From: Terriglobales bacterium
GTDB lineage: Bacteria; Acidobacteriota; Terriglobia; Terriglobales; Acidobacteriaceae
Assembly: GCA_025462725.1 (NCBI GenBank)
Contig: JAOAPE010000007.1
Location: forward strand, 1-51,874
Direction: 5' to 3'
Length of the DNA: 51,874 bases
The translations under genes and the position numbers were made by a program. Positions 50,747 to 51,874 of this stretch are shown piece by piece. Position 1 is the stretch's first letter; each line of letters begins with the position of its first letter. The notes beneath the pieces were generated by a model that did not search any database, had not been told where the DNA came from, and was given only the letters and a program-made list of their open reading frames with translations.

Positions 50747-51874
50747 GTGCGCCGCATCCTCAAATTCGCGCTTATCTCGATCGCCACGATCTACTTGCTG
50801 CTCTGCGTCGCGCTGTATTTGCACCAGACCAAATTCATCTTCATCCCGCAACGCGAAGTCGAGAACACGCCGCGTGATTTCGGATGCGACTTCGAAGACG
50901 TACAATTCCCCGCCACAGACGGCAAGTCGCAACTCCACGGTTGGTGGCTCCCCAACAATTCCGAAGCCAAAGCCGGAATCGATCCGCAACGGCGCGCCGA
51001 ACACGATGCAGATGATGATTCCGAATCGGGCGCCGAGCCCGAACCACAACGCGATCCGGAAAAATCGGACGAGAAGTCAGACCAGGATTCCGAACCAAAG
51101 CCCGCACACAAACCGTTCCAAAAACCGCGACGCCTCTCCGGAGTCACAGCTCTGGTCGGTCCCGCAGGAGTCGCGGCAGCCGCCGGAAATCGCGGGCTGC
51201 ACATCAACACCGTTCCTGGCCTTGCTGCGGAAGCGGCCGCGCAAGCGGGTTCTAGCAATCGCCGCGCGCTGATCTATTTTCACGGAAACGGCGGCAGCAT
51301 CGGCGCGAACGCCGCGCACGCTTGCCGTCTGAGCCGCATGGGATTTGCCGTGCTCATCTTCGACTATCGCGGATACGGCCGCAGCGAAGGCGGTCCTCCC
51401 ACAGAGAAACAGGTTTACGACGACGCCGAGCAAGCCTGGAACTTCCTACTCACTAAAGAACCGTTAAGCGACCCGTCCCCAGACAAGATAAACGCCAAGC
51501 CCGTCATCTACGGACACTCCCTCGGCGGTGCCGTCGCAGTGGAGATGGCCACGCGCCATCCAGAAGCCAGCGCGCTCATCGTCGAGAGCTCGTTCACTTC
51601 GATCCAGGAGATGGCGAAACAAAGCCCGCAGTTCCGCTTCTTCCCCACTTGGCTGATCCTGAACCAGCACATGGATTCCCTCGAAAAGATGTTCACCGTG
51701 AAGATGCCGGTGCTTGTGATCCACGGTACCGCCGACAACATCGTGCCATTCGCAATGTCAGAAAAGCTCTACGCCGCCGCGCCCGGAAAGAAACAGTTGT
51801 TCCTAGTCCCCGGCGCCGGACACGAAAATTGCGCCTCCGTCGCCGGCGAGAAATATCAGGAAGCAGTAGGAAAA
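50747..51874 (+). CDS. Alpha/beta hydrolase, 3' end outside the window
   Basis: At least 376 residues; the frame from GTG 50747 is open to the last base, so the gene is truncated by the window. A hydrophobic N-terminal helix (about 5-25) precedes the hydrolase core: ALIYFHGNGGSIG, FDYRGYGRSEGG, the nucleophile Ser258 in VIYGHSLGGAVA, then VIHGTADNIVP for the Asp and GAGHEN for the His. A charged, Pro/Asp/Glu-rich insert (about residues 72-170) separates LHGWWLPN from the core, where family members have only a short loop. Opposite-strand frames here are shadows. Substrate unknown. Confidence 0.88.
   Translation, partial: MRRILKFALISIATIYLLLCVALYLHQTKFIFIPQREVENTPRDFGCDFEDVQFPATDGKSQLHGWWLPNNSEAKAGIDPQRRAEHDADDDSESGAEPEPQRDPEKSDEKSDQDSEPKPAHKPFQKPRRLSGVTALVGPAGVAAAAGNRGLHINTVPGLAAEAAAQAGSSNRRALIYFHGNGGSIGANAAHACRLSRMGFAVLIFDYRGYGRSEGGPPTEKQVYDDAEQAWNFLLTKEPLSDPSPDKINAKPVIYGHSLGGAVAVEMATRHPEASALIVESSFTSIQEMAKQSPQFRFFPTWLILNQHMDSLEKMFTVKMPVLVIHGTADNIVPFAMSEKLYAAAPGKKQLFLVPGAGHENCASVAGEKYQEAVGK

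Noticed and set aside
50738-51724. Several - strand frames at the right end
   Set aside because: Antisense of the alpha/beta hydrolase, whose + frame is open to the end of the window and has catalytic motifs.
1-51874. CRISPR arrays, insertion sequences, prophage genes, tRNA or rRNA genes
   Set aside because: No repeat-spacer arrays, transposase motifs, phage structural genes or tRNA T-loop patterns were seen on either strand by eye.

Overview
The window looks like chromosome from an acidobacterium of the Terriglobia / 'Candidatus Koribacter' type. The grounds are a large ADOP-family orphan permease, a His/Cys-motif protein of a kind I associate with this group, orphan PEP-CTERM and GT87 proteins, heptameric intergenic repeats, moderately GC-rich coding DNA and many ATGA gene overlaps. 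This assignment is inferred from gene families; no rRNA or tRNA gene was seen.

Layout. (1) 68-7412, + strand: an SPFH protein, then a cluster of a secreted protein, an orphan oligopeptide-type solute-binding protein, a histidine kinase and an NtrC-type sigma-54 regulator, mostly with overlapping ends. (2) 7409-22006, - strand: a complete Tad (Flp) pilus locus read from high to low coordinates: Flp pilin, prepilin peptidase TadV, two TadE pseudopilins, CpaB, secretin, two tandem TadG-like proteins, CpaE, CpaF ATPase, TadB, TadC, then a DUF192 protein and a repeat-rich TonB-like protein. A second Flp pilin lies upstream and overlaps a membrane methyltransferase gene with its own terminator. (3) 22309-29638: GT87 glycosyltransferase, a second sigma-54 activator with a degenerate receiver, PlsC-type acyltransferase, TrmJ-like RNA methyltransferase, two exported hydrolases, a Cys-cluster protein and a tiny charged protein. 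(4) 29878-33256: coupled haem operon hemE-hemH-hemY, preceded by a triple GTAACTAT-type repeat. (5) 33253-42877: M48 protease; phosphohexomutase, ManC and ManA (F6P to GDP-mannose); aminotransferase and CoaD; three small conserved-looking proteins; RecA; a coiled-coil protein. (6) 43012-45456: ADOP permease. (7) 45701-48883: a visibly AT-richer island with a beta-family protein, an sce7726-like protein carrying a nuclease signature, a DUF3644 protein with a HEPN-like R-x4-H motif, and a small coupled partner. This is the best candidate for an undescribed, probably defensive, system. (8) 48884-51874: a repeat-rich leader with a near-consensus sigma-70 promoter before a putative zinc-binding acidobacterial protein; a PEP-CTERM protein with a sigma-54-like promoter and an upstream palindrome; and a 3'-truncated alpha/beta hydrolase with a roughly 100-residue charged insert.

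How it fits together. The Tad block is self-contained: TadV would cleave the two Flp pilins and two TadE pseudopilins, the CpaF/TadB/TadC motor assembles the fibre, and the secretin with CpaB forms the outer-membrane channel. Two sigma-54 activators in the same window, and a GG-N10-GC element before the PEP-CTERM gene, suggest sigma-54 control of surface functions. The GDP-mannose genes and GT87 enzyme could supply glycans for envelope or exopolysaccharide. Island (7) carries its own candidate operators and looks laterally acquired. All functional statements are from sequence reading alone; no database search was run.
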